Origin: CAZRRV01 sp045660865
GTDB taxonomy: Bacteria; Bacillota; Clostridia; Oscillospirales; Acutalibacteraceae
Direction: 5' to 3'
Assembly: GCA_045660865.1 (NCBI GenBank)
Contig: JAZREP010000014.1
Span: 73,674-137,673 of the forward strand
DNA: 64,000 nucleotides
In this document: in pieces, positions 33,940-43,387 of the stretch
How the letters are laid out: each line of letters begins with the position of its first letter
Position numbering within the stretch: the first letter of the stretch is position 1
The notes under the pieces: model-generated
Told to the model about the DNA's origin: nothing
The model's database searches: none
What the model saw: the letters and a program-made list of their open reading frames with translations, nothing else
Made by a program: the position numbers and the translations under genes

Positions 33940-36771
33940 ATGGCAAAGGATAAAATAACAATCAAGGGTGCCAGAGTGCACAATTTAAAAAATATTGATT
34001 TGGAAATCCCGAGGGACAAGCTGGTTGTTTTCACCGGCCTATCCGGTTCGGGTAAATCCTCATTGGCATTTGATACACTCTACGCAGAGGGACAGCGCCG
34101 CTATGTAGAGTCGCTGTCTTCCTATGCTCGTATGTTTTTGGGCCAGATGGAAAAGCCTAATGTTGAGAGCATTGAGGGTCTTCCACCCGCTATATCCATA
34201 GACCAAAAAACCACCTCTAAAAACCCACGCTCTACGGTGGGAACTGTTACCGAAATTTATGATTATATTCGCCTATTATATGCAAGGGTGGGTATACCTC
34301 ATTGTCCTATATGCCATAAGGAAATTAAGCACCAATCGGTTGACCAGATTGTTGATAAAATTATGGAGTTGCCGGAGGGTACTCGTATACAGATTTTAGC
34401 GCCGGTTGTCCGTGGCCGCAAAGGTGAGCACCAAAAAGAATTGGATGCCGCACGTAAAAGCGGTTTTGTGCGTGTTAGGGTTGACGGGAATATTTACGAC
34501 CTTTCCGAAACAATACCGATTGAGAAAAACAAAAAGCACAATATTGAAGTGATAGTTGACCGTTTGGCCGTTCGTGAGGGGATTACAGGTCGATTGGCAG
34601 ACAGTGTTGAAACTGCATCAAAGCTCTCTGGCGGACTGACTGTTGTAGATAACGGCACAGAGGATATGGTTTTTTCTGAGAACTTTGCTTGTGATGAGCA
34701 CAATTTCAGTATGCCCGATTTAACGCCCAGAATGTTCTCCTTTAATAATCCTTTTGGCGCTTGTCCTACTTGTTCGGGTCTTGGCGTGTTTATGAAAGTT
34801 AATCCTGCACTTATTGTGCCGGATGAAACTAAAAGCTTGGCTGAAAATTGTATTAAAGGAAACGGTTGGAGTGTTGTTGGTTGGAACGGTACCGGTAACA
34901 CTATTGCTACTATGTATTTTAAAGGCATTGCCGATTATTACGGTTTCACATTTGACACCCCCTTTAATCAAATTTCAAAAGAGGGTCAAAACGCTCTGCT
35001 TTACGGTACTGGTGATAAAGAGCTTCCGTTCCGCCGAAGTGCAGAATGGGGCGGCGGCATATATAAATCCACCTTTGAGGGCGTTATAAATAATATGGAG
35101 CGTCGTTATAAGGAAACCACAAGCGACTATTCACGTGCAGATATAGAGTCATATATGACCGAGTGCACTTGCCCTGACTGTAAAGGTGCAAGATTAAAGC
35201 CGGAGGCTTTATGTGTTACAGTAGGCGATAAAAATATTAAAGAATTGTGCGATTTATCAATTGTTGATGAGCTTGCCTTTTTTGACAATTTGAAGCTTAA
35301 TAAAAGAGATAGCGAAATTGCAGGCGCAATCATTAAAGAAATTAAAAGTAGATTGAACTTTTTACAAAGTGTTGGTCTTAGTTATCTTGATTTATCACGT
35401 TCGGCAGGAACACTTTCGGGCGGCGAAAGTCAGCGCATACGCCTTGCTACCCAAATCGGTTCATCACTTATGGGCGTTTTATATATTCTTGATGAGCCGA
35501 GCATCGGTTTACATCAGCGTGATAATCAAAAACTGTTGAACACTTTATGTAGCTTGCGTGATTTAGGAAACACCGTTATAGTAGTAGAGCACGATGAGGA
35601 TACTATGCGTGCCGCTGATTATATTGTAGATATCGGTCCGGGTGCCGGTGTGCACGGCGGTGAAATTGTTTGCGCAGGCACATTAAAGGATATAGAAAAA
35701 TGCGAAAATTCTTTAACTGCTGATTATTTAACAGGGCGCAAAAAAATCCCTGTGCCAAAAAATAGGCGCAAGGGCAACGGCAAGTATTTAACTGTGCAAT
35801 CAGCAGCCGAAAATAACCTTAAAAATATCAATGTTAAGTTTCCGCTTGGCTGCTTCGTGGCGGTTACCGGCGTTTCGGGCTCGGGTAAATCTTCTTTGGT
35901 GAATGATATTATGTATCAGCGACTAGCCACTGAGCTAAACGGCGCTAAACGAATTGCAGGTAAGCATAAAGCAATGCTCGGCATTGAGAATTTAGATAAA
36001 GTAATTGATATTGACCAGTCACCGATTGGCCGTACACCTCGTTCAAATCCTGCTACCTATACAGGTGTCTTTAACGATATTAGAGAACTTTTTGCCTCTA
36101 CCCGTGATGCAAAAACTCATGGCTATTCAGCAGGTAGATTTTCCTTTAATGTTAAGGGCGGACGCTGTGAGGCATGTCAGGGCGACGGCATTTTGAAAAT
36201 AGAAATGCATTTTCTGCCCGACGTTTATGTGCCTTGTGAGGTTTGCGGAGGCACTCGTTATAACCGTGAAACCTTGGAAATTAAGTATAAGGACAAAAAC
36301 ATTTACGATGTGTTGGAAATGACGGTTGAGGAAGGCTTGCGTTTCTTTGAAAGCATACCTAAAATCAAACGCAAATTGCAAACGCTGTATGATGTTGGGC
36401 TTGGCTATATAAAAATCGGTCAAAGCTCTACAACCCTTTCGGGCGGAGAGGCTCAGCGTGTAAAACTGGCTACTGAGCTTTCTAGAAGACCTACAGGAAA
36501 GACTTTGTATATTCTTGATGAACCCACCACAGGTTTGCACACAGCAGATGTACACCGTTTAATTGAGGTGCTTCAGCGTATAGTTGATTCAGGCAATACA
36601 GTTGTTGTTATAGAGCATAATTTAGATGTGATTAAAACTGCTGACCATATTATTGACTTGGGTCCCGAAGGCGGTTTTTTGGGCGGCGAAGTTGTGGCAA
36701 CAGGCACGCCTGAAGAGGTTGCAAAATGCCCTAATTCATATACGGGTATGTTTTTAAAACCGCTACTGTAA
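33940..36771 (+). CDS. uvrA: Excinuclease ABC subunit A
   Basis: This 943-residue damage sensor acts in nucleotide excision repair. It has two ABC ATPase modules: Walker A GLSGSGKSSLAFDTLY near residue 35 and GVSGSGKSSLVND near 645, with LSGGESQRIRLATQIG and LSGGEAQRVKLATEL as signature motifs. Zinc modules include CPICHKEIK, CPTCSGLG and CEACQGDG with CEVCGG. GGAGGAAG precedes the ATG. No clear LexA box (GAAC-N4-GTTC) is seen upstream, unlike at dinB. uvrB and uvrC are not in the window. Confidence 0.97.
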   Translation: MAKDKITIKGARVHNLKNIDLEIPRDKLVVFTGLSGSGKSSLAFDTLYAEGQRRYVESLSSYARMFLGQMEKPNVESIEGLPPAISIDQKTTSKNPRSTVGTVTEIYDYIRLLYARVGIPHCPICHKEIKHQSVDQIVDKIMELPEGTRIQILAPVVRGRKGEHQKELDAARKSGFVRVRVDGNIYDLSETIPIEKNKKHNIEVIVDRLAVREGITGRLADSVETASKLSGGLTVVDNGTEDMVFSENFACDEHNFSMPDLTPRMFSFNNPFGACPTCSGLGVFMKVNPALIVPDETKSLAENCIKGNGWSVVGWNGTGNTIATMYFKGIADYYGFTFDTPFNQISKEGQNALLYGTGDKELPFRRSAEWGGGIYKSTFEGVINNMERRYKETTSDYSRADIESYMTECTCPDCKGARLKPEALCVTVGDKNIKELCDLSIVDELAFFDNLKLNKRDSEIAGAIIKEIKSRLNFLQSVGLSYLDLSRSAGTLSGGESQRIRLATQIGSSLMGVLYILDEPSIGLHQRDNQKLLNTLCSLRDLGNTVIVVEHDEDTMRAADYIVDIGPGAGVHGGEIVCAGTLKDIEKCENSLTADYLTGRKKIPVPKNRRKGNGKYLTVQSAAENNLKNINVKFPLGCFVAVTGVSGSGKSSLVNDIMYQRLATELNGAKRIAGKHKAMLGIENLDKVIDIDQSPIGRTPRSNPATYTGVFNDIRELFASTRDAKTHGYSAGRFSFNVKGGRCEACQGDGILKIEMHFLPDVYVPCEVCGGTRYNRETLEIKYKDKNIYDVLEMTVEEGLRFFESIPKIKRKLQTLYDVGLGYIKIGQSSTTLSGGEAQRVKLATELSRRPTGKTLYILDEPTTGLHTADVHRLIEVLQRIVDSGNTVVVIEHNLDVIKTADHIIDLGPEGGFLGGEVVATGTPEEVAKCPNSYTGMFLKPLL

Positions 36772-36840
36772 AATTCATATATTGTTAATCAATTCCAAGC
36801 GCAATTATTATAGAATATAATTCAAAGGGGTGGCAGAGAT

Positions 36841-37707
36841 ATGTTTGGCTTTGTAAGAGCCTATAAACCGCAATTACGGTTTAGTGAATATGATGTTTAT
36901 AAAGCAATTTACTGTACTCTCTGTCGCAGACAGGGTGAAATTTACGGCCCCTTAGCACGTATGGCGCTCAGTTATGATGTGCAATTTTTGGCTTTAATTT
37001 GCGTAGCCCTTTCTGATTCTTTTCACGGCATTAAAAAAGGTCGTTGTAAGGCAAACCCTTTAAAAAAATGTAACTATTGCAGCTTAGAGGAAAACCAAAT
37101 TTTTGATTACCCGTCAGCCGTGGCGATGATACTATCTTATTATAAGTTTTTAGACAATGTTTCGGACGAAAGGGGAGTAAAAAAGCTTTTTTATAAAGCT
37201 GCGTTGGGATGTTTTAAAGGTAAGCATAAAAAAGCTGCAAATTTATACCCTGCACTTGAAGAAATCTGTCAAAACTATTATAATGAGCAATGTGCGATTG
37301 AAAAAAATCCCAATGCTTCAATTGATGAGGCGGCAGAACCTACCGCAAAGGCGCTGGCACGCATTTTTGCCGAGTGCGACAAAAACATAAGTGAAAAACT
37401 TTCTGCTTTGGGCTATAATCTTGGCAGATGGATATATTTGTTGGATGCAGGCGCCGATTTACGGCAGGATTTAAAAACAAGTGGTTTTAATCCGCTTAAA
37501 CAGTATTGCGAAAACAGTTCTGTTAAAGAGGTTTTGGAAACGGTGTTAAAACCTAACTTAAATATTTGTGCTGCTGTTTGCGCAGAACAATTAGAAAACT
37601 TAAAATTTAATCGTTTTAGCTCAATAATTGAAAATGTTGTTTACTTAGGTCTAGAAAATGCATATAACCATATAAAAATGGAGGAAAACAATGAAAAATC
37701 CGTATGA
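36841..37707 (+). CDS. DUF5685 family protein
   Basis: This is a 288-residue protein of unknown function. Near the N-terminus are a CTLC pair (Cys25/Cys28) and a second cluster, Cys69-x7-Cys77-x2-Cys80, suggesting a metal or iron-sulphur site. The rest is helical, with no signal peptide. The opening MFGFVRAYKPQLRFSEYD is typical of the DUF5685 family. AAAGGGGTGG precedes the ATG, and the 3' end overlaps the J-domain gene by 17 bases, so the two proteins are made together and may act together. Confidence 0.82.
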   Translation: MFGFVRAYKPQLRFSEYDVYKAIYCTLCRRQGEIYGPLARMALSYDVQFLALICVALSDSFHGIKKGRCKANPLKKCNYCSLEENQIFDYPSAVAMILSYYKFLDNVSDERGVKKLFYKAALGCFKGKHKKAANLYPALEEICQNYYNEQCAIEKNPNASIDEAAEPTAKALARIFAECDKNISEKLSALGYNLGRWIYLLDAGADLRQDLKTSGFNPLKQYCENSSVKEVLETVLKPNLNICAAVCAEQLENLKFNRFSSIIENVVYLGLENAYNHIKMEENNEKSV

Positions 37708-38287
37708 GGTACTCGGCGTTAATAAAAACGCAACTGATGAGGAAATAAAAGAGGCTTATCGTGAGTTGGCTAAAAAATATCATCCCGATAAATATGCCGA
37801 TAACGAATTGGCAGATTTAGCTGTTGAAAAAATGAAAGAGATAAATGAGGCTTACGATAGCATTGTTAACAGTCGCCGTGGTCGCAAGCAGGGAAACAGT
37901 TACAGCGGTACCGGTGAATTTGCCGATATCCGTTCTATGATTGCGGCAGGGCGTTTAGATGATGCGCAAGAGCTTCTTGATGGAGTTCCGGTTGAAAGGC
38001 GTACAGCTGAATGGTATTTCCTTAATGGTACAGTATCCTATCGCCGTGGCTGGTATGATGCGGCTTATACAAGCTTTGCAACTGCTTGCCGTATGGATGG
38101 CACCAACCCTGAGTATCGTGCGGCATTTGCTCGTATGCAAAATCAAAGGGCAGGCTTCGGCGGTTACAGAGGCGCCTCAAACCCGAATTATAGCGGCGGT
38201 TGTGATGGTTGTGACCTTTGCTCATCTTTAATTTGTGCTGATTGCTGCTGCGAATGTATGGGCGGCGACTTGATTAGATGCTGTTAA
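37691..38287 (+). CDS. J-domain protein with cysteine-rich C-terminus
   Basis: The 198-residue protein starts with a J domain (NPYEVLGVNKNATDEEIKEAY with the HPD motif in KKYHPDKY), which stimulates the ATPase of DnaK. The middle (residues 75-155) has a helical-repeat-like segment about tyrosine/alanine-rich helices. The tail is strikingly cysteine rich: CDGCDLC, then CADCCCEC, then CC at the end. This is not DnaJ proper, as the GF region and zinc repeats are absent. It overlaps DUF5685 and probably forms a dedicated co-chaperone with it; that is inference. Confidence 0.88.
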   Translation: MKNPYEVLGVNKNATDEEIKEAYRELAKKYHPDKYADNELADLAVEKMKEINEAYDSIVNSRRGRKQGNSYSGTGEFADIRSMIAAGRLDDAQELLDGVPVERRTAEWYFLNGTVSYRRGWYDAAYTSFATACRMDGTNPEYRAAFARMQNQRAGFGGYRGASNPNYSGGCDGCDLCSSLICADCCCECMGGDLIRCC

Positions 38288-38309
38288 TTTTGTGACGGAG
38301 AGTGTGGAT

Positions 38310-38834
38310 TTGAAGAACACCAAAAAAATCACATTTTGTGGCTTAATAGTGGCCTTGGCAGTCGTTTTTATGCTGCTGTCTTATATACCGTATCTTACCT
38401 ACACGGCGCCGGCAATTGCAGGCGTCTTTATGATGATTATAGCAATTGAAATCTCACGCAAATGGGCGTATGTTTCATATCTTGCTTCAGCAGTATTAGT
38501 GTTTTTGATTGCCGAGAATGAAGCAAAAATATTATACATACTCTTTTTCGGTATTTACCCAATTTTAAAGGGTAGTATAGAAAGCTTAAGAAAAAGAACG
38601 CCGGAGTATGTTATAAAATTCTTGGTTTTCAATCTTGCAATGTTCTTAGAGGTTTTGGCGTCGGTATACCTGTTTGGCATACCACTTGATAGTGTTGGCT
38701 TTGCGGGTGCCTATTTGTATTTAATACTTGCTATTGCTTTGAATGTACTTTTTATTGTTTATGATATCGCTCTATCTAGGTTGATTATGTTATATATGTA
38801 CCGATTACATGGCCGAATAAGTAAACTGTTGTAG
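38310..38834 (+). CDS. Integral membrane protein of unknown function
   Basis: This protein of about 174 residues has five likely membrane helices (for example GLIVALAVVFMLLSYIPYL and SYLASAVLVFLIAE). The overall look recalls substrate-binding S components of ECF transporters, but no specific family is recognised. The start is uncertain: the frame opens at GTG 38292, but GGAG at 38297-38300 points to TTG 38310, which fits the usual spacing. It follows the J-domain gene closely and precedes the flavoprotein gene. Confidence 0.72.
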   Translation: MKNTKKITFCGLIVALAVVFMLLSYIPYLTYTAPAIAGVFMMIIAIEISRKWAYVSYLASAVLVFLIAENEAKILYILFFGIYPILKGSIESLRKRTPEYVIKFLVFNLAMFLEVLASVYLFGIPLDSVGFAGAYLYLILAIALNVLFIVYDIALSRLIMLYMYRLHGRISKLL

Positions 38835-38843
38835 GTGTCAATT

Positions 38844-40067
38844 ATGGAATATGATGTTATTGTTGTGGGTGGCGGCGCTGCAGGCTTGATGGCGGCAGGT
38901 ACAGCCACAGCGGCAGGCAAAAAGGTTTTACTCTTAGAACGTAATGAGCGCCCTGCCAGAAAGGTTATGATTACCGGTAAAGGCCGTTGTAACGTGACTA
39001 ACAACACAGATATAAACGGCTTGATAGCCGCTATACCAAAAGGCGGTAAATTCCTATATTCAGCATTCAACCGCTTCTCAGCAGAGGATACTATAAGGCT
39101 TTTCGAGGAACTGGGAGTGCCCTTAAAAACTGAGCGTGGCAACCGTGTTTTTCCTGTTTCGGACAAATCTGTTGATATAGTGGATGCGTTGGTGCGTTAT
39201 GCAAAATCGGCAAAGCGCATTACAACAAGGGTTAGTGAATTGTTGCTTGAAGATGGTGCACTAAAAGGTGTCAGCACAGAAGACGGACAAAACTTTTATG
39301 CAAAAAGTGTTGTTCTTGCAACAGGCGGTCTTTCTTACCCGACCACAGGTTCTACAGGGGATGGATACAAGTTTGCCGAATCGGCAGGACATACAGTAAA
39401 TCCGCTTTATCCTTCTTTAGTGCCGTTGGAAACTCAAGAGGGTTGGGTTACCGATTTGCAAGGGCTATCACTTAAAAATGTTGCCGTTTCATTTTATGAA
39501 GAGGGCAAGACAAAGCCTGTTTTTACCGACTTTGGTGAAATGATGTTTGCCCATTTCGGCGTTACGGGACCAACTGTATTAAGTGCCTCGGCGCATCTTA
39601 ACCCCGACAAAATAAATCAGTATAAAATGCAGATTGATTTAAAGCCGGCGCTGGATGAAAAACAACTGGATAACCGATTGTTGCGTGACTTTTCAAAACA
39701 CGCAAATAAGGATTTAAAAAACGCTATGGTTGACTTGTTGCCAACTAGACTTATACCGATAGTTATAAGACAATCGGGATTGGATATAGGCTGCAAGGTT
39801 AATCAACTTTCTAAACCCCAGCGTATGTCGTTGGTTAAGACTTTAAAGGCTTTAACTCTTCAAATAACCAATTTTAGACCCATATCCGAAGCGGTTATTA
39901 CAAGGGGAGGAGTAAAAACCTCTGAAATCAATCCTGCAACTATGGAGTCAAAGCTTTTAAACGGGCTTTATTTTGCGGGTGAAATTATTGACGTTGATGC
40001 ATACACCGGCGGCTTTAATTTACAAATTGCCTTTTCTACCGGCTTTTTAGCAGGAGAGAATAGTTAA
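38844..40067 (+). CDS. BaiN/YhiN (HI0933-like) FAD-dependent oxidoreductase
   Basis: This is a 407-residue flavoprotein. The FAD-binding motif DVIVVGGGAAGLMAAGTA lies at the N-terminus, followed by KVMITGKGRCNVTNN, GGLSYPTTGSTGDGY near residue 165 and the C-terminal GEIIDVDAYTGGFNLQIAFSTG. These are the HI0933 family marks. Members include BaiN-type enzymes proposed in bile-acid reduction, but most have no known substrate. The ATG at 38844 has AGGTG six bases upstream; a GTG at 38835 overlaps that site. It is followed by cmk. Confidence 0.9.
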   Translation: MEYDVIVVGGGAAGLMAAGTATAAGKKVLLLERNERPARKVMITGKGRCNVTNNTDINGLIAAIPKGGKFLYSAFNRFSAEDTIRLFEELGVPLKTERGNRVFPVSDKSVDIVDALVRYAKSAKRITTRVSELLLEDGALKGVSTEDGQNFYAKSVVLATGGLSYPTTGSTGDGYKFAESAGHTVNPLYPSLVPLETQEGWVTDLQGLSLKNVAVSFYEEGKTKPVFTDFGEMMFAHFGVTGPTVLSASAHLNPDKINQYKMQIDLKPALDEKQLDNRLLRDFSKHANKDLKNAMVDLLPTRLIPIVIRQSGLDIGCKVNQLSKPQRMSLVKTLKALTLQITNFRPISEAVITRGGVKTSEINPATMESKLLNGLYFAGEIIDVDAYTGGFNLQIAFSTGFLAGENS

Positions 40068-40087
40068 TAAATACAAGGAGAATATTT

Positions 40088-40753
40088 ATGTTTTCAGTTG
40101 CTATTGATGGACCTTCAGGAGCAGGAAAAAGCAGTATTGCGCGCCGTGCGGCTGAGCGTCTTGGATTTATCTATGTTGATACGGGAGCGCTTTACCGTAC
40201 AGTAGGTCTTGCTATGTCAAGAGAAAACACTGACCTGTCAAATGAAAAATCAGTTACCGAATTGCTTAACAGCATTAAGGTTGAATTGGTTTTTAAAAAC
40301 GGTGAACAGAGAGTTTTGCTAAATGGTGAGGATGTATCAAGTGATATTCGTACACCGGAGGCTTCTATGATGGCTTCTAAATGCTCGGCTTTGCCGGTTG
40401 TACGTGCCTTTTTACTTGACCTTCAGCGCAATATGGCAAAAACAAACTCTATTATTATGGATGGCAGAGATATAGGCACTGTGGTTTTACCTGATGCTAA
40501 CGTTAAAATATATCTTACTGCTTCTGCTAAGGTGCGTGCAAAACGCCGTTATGATGAACTTATAGAAAAGGGTCATAATGTAGAGTTTGAAGATGTTTTG
40601 GCGGATATGGAAAAACGTGACTATGATGATATGAACCGTGCTACCGCACCGCTGAAACAGGCAGACGATGCTGTATTGCTTTGCACAGATGATTTGAATT
40701 TTGAAGAATCAATATTAGCTGTTTTAAAAATAATAAACGGGGAGCAAAAATAA
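40088..40753 (+). CDS. cmk: Cytidylate kinase
   Basis: The 221-residue enzyme phosphorylates CMP and dCMP. The P-loop is IDGPSGAGKSSIARRAA; IMDGRDIGTVVLPDANVKIYLTAS and the lid arginines in KRRYDELIEKG follow. It lies upstream of plsC and ispH-rpsA; the order cmk-plsC-ispH-rpsA is well conserved in Clostridia. AAGGAG precedes the ATG, and plsC begins directly after the stop. Confidence 0.96.
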   Translation: MFSVAIDGPSGAGKSSIARRAAERLGFIYVDTGALYRTVGLAMSRENTDLSNEKSVTELLNSIKVELVFKNGEQRVLLNGEDVSSDIRTPEASMMASKCSALPVVRAFLLDLQRNMAKTNSIIMDGRDIGTVVLPDANVKIYLTASAKVRAKRRYDELIEKGHNVEFEDVLADMEKRDYDDMNRATAPLKQADDAVLLCTDDLNFEESILAVLKIINGEQK

Positions 40754-41350
40754 ATGTTCTACTCGATTATACGACTTATAGTATATCCGCTTGTGCGATT
40801 GCTTTTTTGGGTTAAAATAACCGGCAGGGAGAATATACCCAAAGACGGTAAGGTTATAATTTGTTGTAATCATATAAGTATGATTGATGTTGCCGCCTTG
40901 GTTATTGCTTGTCCTCGCCCTATTCATTTTATGGCAAAAAGCGAACTTTTTAAAAACAAGCTTTTAGCTTGGTTTTTACGCAAAATGAATGCTTTTGCGG
41001 TTATTCGCGGCAGTTCCGGTAAGGATGCTATAGACCACGCGGTTTCGCTCGTTAAAAATGGCGGAATATTAGGAATTTTCCCGGAGGGCAAGCGTTATCA
41101 CGAAGGGCGCCCGACAAAAGCAAAATCCGGCATAGCCGTTATTTTGTCTATGGTTGATGCACCGGTAATTCCTACCGCTATATGCTATAAAACCAAACCC
41201 GGAATTTTCTGCCGTGCTGAGCTTAGCTTTGGTGAGCCTATGAAGCACGAGCTGCTCGAAATGAAGGATAATTCCCGTGATGAACTGCGCCGTGTATCTA
41301 ATACAATTATGGGTGGCATTATAGCAGAATGGGAGAAATTAAATGGCTGA
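40754..41350 (+). CDS. plsC: 1-acyl-sn-glycerol-3-phosphate acyltransferase
   Basis: This 198-residue membrane-associated enzyme adds the second acyl chain in phosphatidic acid synthesis. The catalytic NHxxxxD motif is CCNHISMIDVAA, and the substrate motif is FPEGKRYHEG (the FPEGTR block). A hydrophobic N-terminal helix would hold it on the membrane. The ATG abuts the cmk stop and the 3' end overlaps ispH-rpsA by eight bases. Confidence 0.93.
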   Translation: MFYSIIRLIVYPLVRLLFWVKITGRENIPKDGKVIICCNHISMIDVAALVIACPRPIHFMAKSELFKNKLLAWFLRKMNAFAVIRGSSGKDAIDHAVSLVKNGGILGIFPEGKRYHEGRPTKAKSGIAVILSMVDAPVIPTAICYKTKPGIFCRAELSFGEPMKHELLEMKDNSRDELRRVSNTIMGGIIAEWEKLNG

Positions 41351-43349
41351 GATTATACTTGCTGAAAATGCAGGCTTTTGCTTTGGCGTAAACCGTGCTG
41401 TACAAACGGTTTATGAATTGTTAGAAAAAGGGGAGAAGGTGTCAACCTTGGGCCCCATTATACACAACCCTCAATTGGTTGATGAGTTGTTACAAAAGGG
41501 TGTAGTTATTTCAAATAACCCGAATGAATGTGCCGATGATTACACTTTGGTCTTGCGCTCTCACGGTGTTTCTCGTGCTGTTAAGGATGCAGCTTTAGAG
41601 CGGGGAATAAATGTGGTGGACGCAACCTGTCCCTTTGTGGCAAAAATCCATTCAATTGTTGATGAAAAAAGCCGACAAGGGTATGTAGTCCTAATTGCGG
41701 GCGATGAAACTCACAAAGAGGTTGAGGGGATTATTGGTCACTGCAACGGTGATTATTATGTCTTTGAAAATGAAGACGAACTTGAAAATTTGCTGAATAG
41801 TGGCGAATTTAACACCCAAACACCCATCTGCGTAGTGTCCCAAACAACATTTAATGCGGATTTGTGGAAAAAATGTCAAAAAACTTTAAAAAAAGTGTGT
41901 ACAAATGCAGAAGTTTTTGATACAATATGTAATGCGACTGCGAAAAGACAGGCTGAAGCCGCCCGACTTGCACAGAAATGTGATGTAATGATAGTGGTTG
42001 GAGGCAGGCACAGTTCTAATACTGCTAAGCTTAAAGAGGTTTGTCTTTCGTTCTGTGATAGAACGGTTTTAGTAGAAACCGCTGCCGAACTTAAAAGTGA
42101 GGATATAAGCGGTGCTGAAAAAATCGGAGTTGTGGCAGGTGCTTCAACACCTGCAGGTATAATTAAGGAGGTTATTCACACCATGTCGGATATCGAAAAT
42201 CAGGCAACAGAAAAAAATTTTGATGAAATGTCCTTTGAGGAAGCCTTGGAAGCATTTGAGGCCGGGGCGGAATCAAACAGTTTAGATAAGAGAGTGAAGG
42301 GTGTTGTAATTTCGGTTAATGCCACTGAGATTCAAGTGGATATCGGAAGAAAACACACAGGTTATGTGTCAGCAGAAGAATACTCTTCCGATTCTTCTGT
42401 TAAACTGACTGAAGAAGTAAAGGTTGGCGACGTGCTTGACCTTATGATTCTTCGCACTAATGACCAAGAGGGTACAGTAATGCTTTCTAAGCGCCGTGTA
42501 GATGCTATCGCAGGCTGGGATGCAGTTAACGCTGCTCACGAGTCAGGCGAGGTGCTCACAGGCAAAGTTACTGACGTAGTTAAGGGTGGCGTTGTTTCTA
42601 CCTATAACGGCGTTAGAGTATTTATCCCTGCTTCACAGGCTACTCTTTCTCGTAACGATTCTTTAGAGGAGTTAAAGGGTAAAGAGGTTCAGTTTAAAAT
42701 TATTGAGATTGGCCGTGGCCGTAGAGTAATCGGTTCAATTCGCACTTTGCTTATTGAGAAGAAAAAAGAGCTTGAGGCTAAATTCTGGGAGGGTGTTGCT
42801 GTAGGCGATAAGTTTACAGGTACAGTTAAGTCTCTCACAGGTTATGGCGCATTCGTAGACCTTGGCGGCGTTGACGGAATGGTACATATTTCTGAGTTGT
42901 CTTGGCAAAGAATTAAAAACCCGGCTGAGGTTGTCAGCGTAGGTGATACCATTGAGGTATATGTAAAAGCTATTGATGCTGAAAACAAGAAGATTTCACT
43001 CGGCTACAAAAAGGCTGACGAGAATCCTTGGACAATCTTTGAAAACAACTACAATGTTGGTGATGTAATCACTGTTAATATTGTCAGCATGACAGCTTAT
43101 GGTGCTTTTGCTCGCATTATACCCGGTATTGACGGTTTAATTCATATCTCTAAGATTGCTAATAAGCGCGTTGAAAAACCGCAAGATGAGTTAAAAATCG
43201 GTCAAGAGGTTGAAGTTAAAATTACCGAGATTGACCTTGAGAAGAAACGCATCAGTCTTTCTATCAGAGATTTGTTGCCCGAAGCTGAAGAGGTAGTTGA
43301 GGAAACTCCCGCAGCAGAAGAGGCTCCTGCAGAAGAAGCAGCTGAATAA
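41343..43349 (+). CDS. ispH: Bifunctional HMBPP reductase IspH / ribosomal protein S1 fusion
   Basis: This is a 668-residue fusion. Residues 1-280 are IspH, the last enzyme of the MEP isoprenoid route, with all three cluster cysteines (AGFCFGVNRAV, VDATCPFVAKIH, DTICNATAKRQ). After an acidic linker come four S1 RNA-binding repeats, the third being TGYGAFVDLGGVDGMVHISEL. The tail is Glu/Ala rich. This fusion is known and widespread in Clostridia, so it helps to place the organism and is not an assembly error. Confidence 0.96.
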   Translation: MAEIILAENAGFCFGVNRAVQTVYELLEKGEKVSTLGPIIHNPQLVDELLQKGVVISNNPNECADDYTLVLRSHGVSRAVKDAALERGINVVDATCPFVAKIHSIVDEKSRQGYVVLIAGDETHKEVEGIIGHCNGDYYVFENEDELENLLNSGEFNTQTPICVVSQTTFNADLWKKCQKTLKKVCTNAEVFDTICNATAKRQAEAARLAQKCDVMIVVGGRHSSNTAKLKEVCLSFCDRTVLVETAAELKSEDISGAEKIGVVAGASTPAGIIKEVIHTMSDIENQATEKNFDEMSFEEALEAFEAGAESNSLDKRVKGVVISVNATEIQVDIGRKHTGYVSAEEYSSDSSVKLTEEVKVGDVLDLMILRTNDQEGTVMLSKRRVDAIAGWDAVNAAHESGEVLTGKVTDVVKGGVVSTYNGVRVFIPASQATLSRNDSLEELKGKEVQFKIIEIGRGRRVIGSIRTLLIEKKKELEAKFWEGVAVGDKFTGTVKSLTGYGAFVDLGGVDGMVHISELSWQRIKNPAEVVSVGDTIEVYVKAIDAENKKISLGYKKADENPWTIFENNYNVGDVITVNIVSMTAYGAFARIIPGIDGLIHISKIANKRVEKPQDELKIGQEVEVKITEIDLEKKRISLSIRDLLPEAEEVVEETPAAEEAPAEEAAE

Positions 43350-43355
43350 TAAAAT

Positions 43356-43387
43356 TAAAACCGCCGTGCATTGCACGGCGGTTTTTT
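43356..43387. terminator. Bidirectional terminator between ispH-rpsA and dinB
   Basis: The stem AAACCGCCGTGC/GCACGGCGGTTT with a tiny ATT loop is flanked by A and T runs and lies at the end of both converging genes. Confidence 0.93.
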
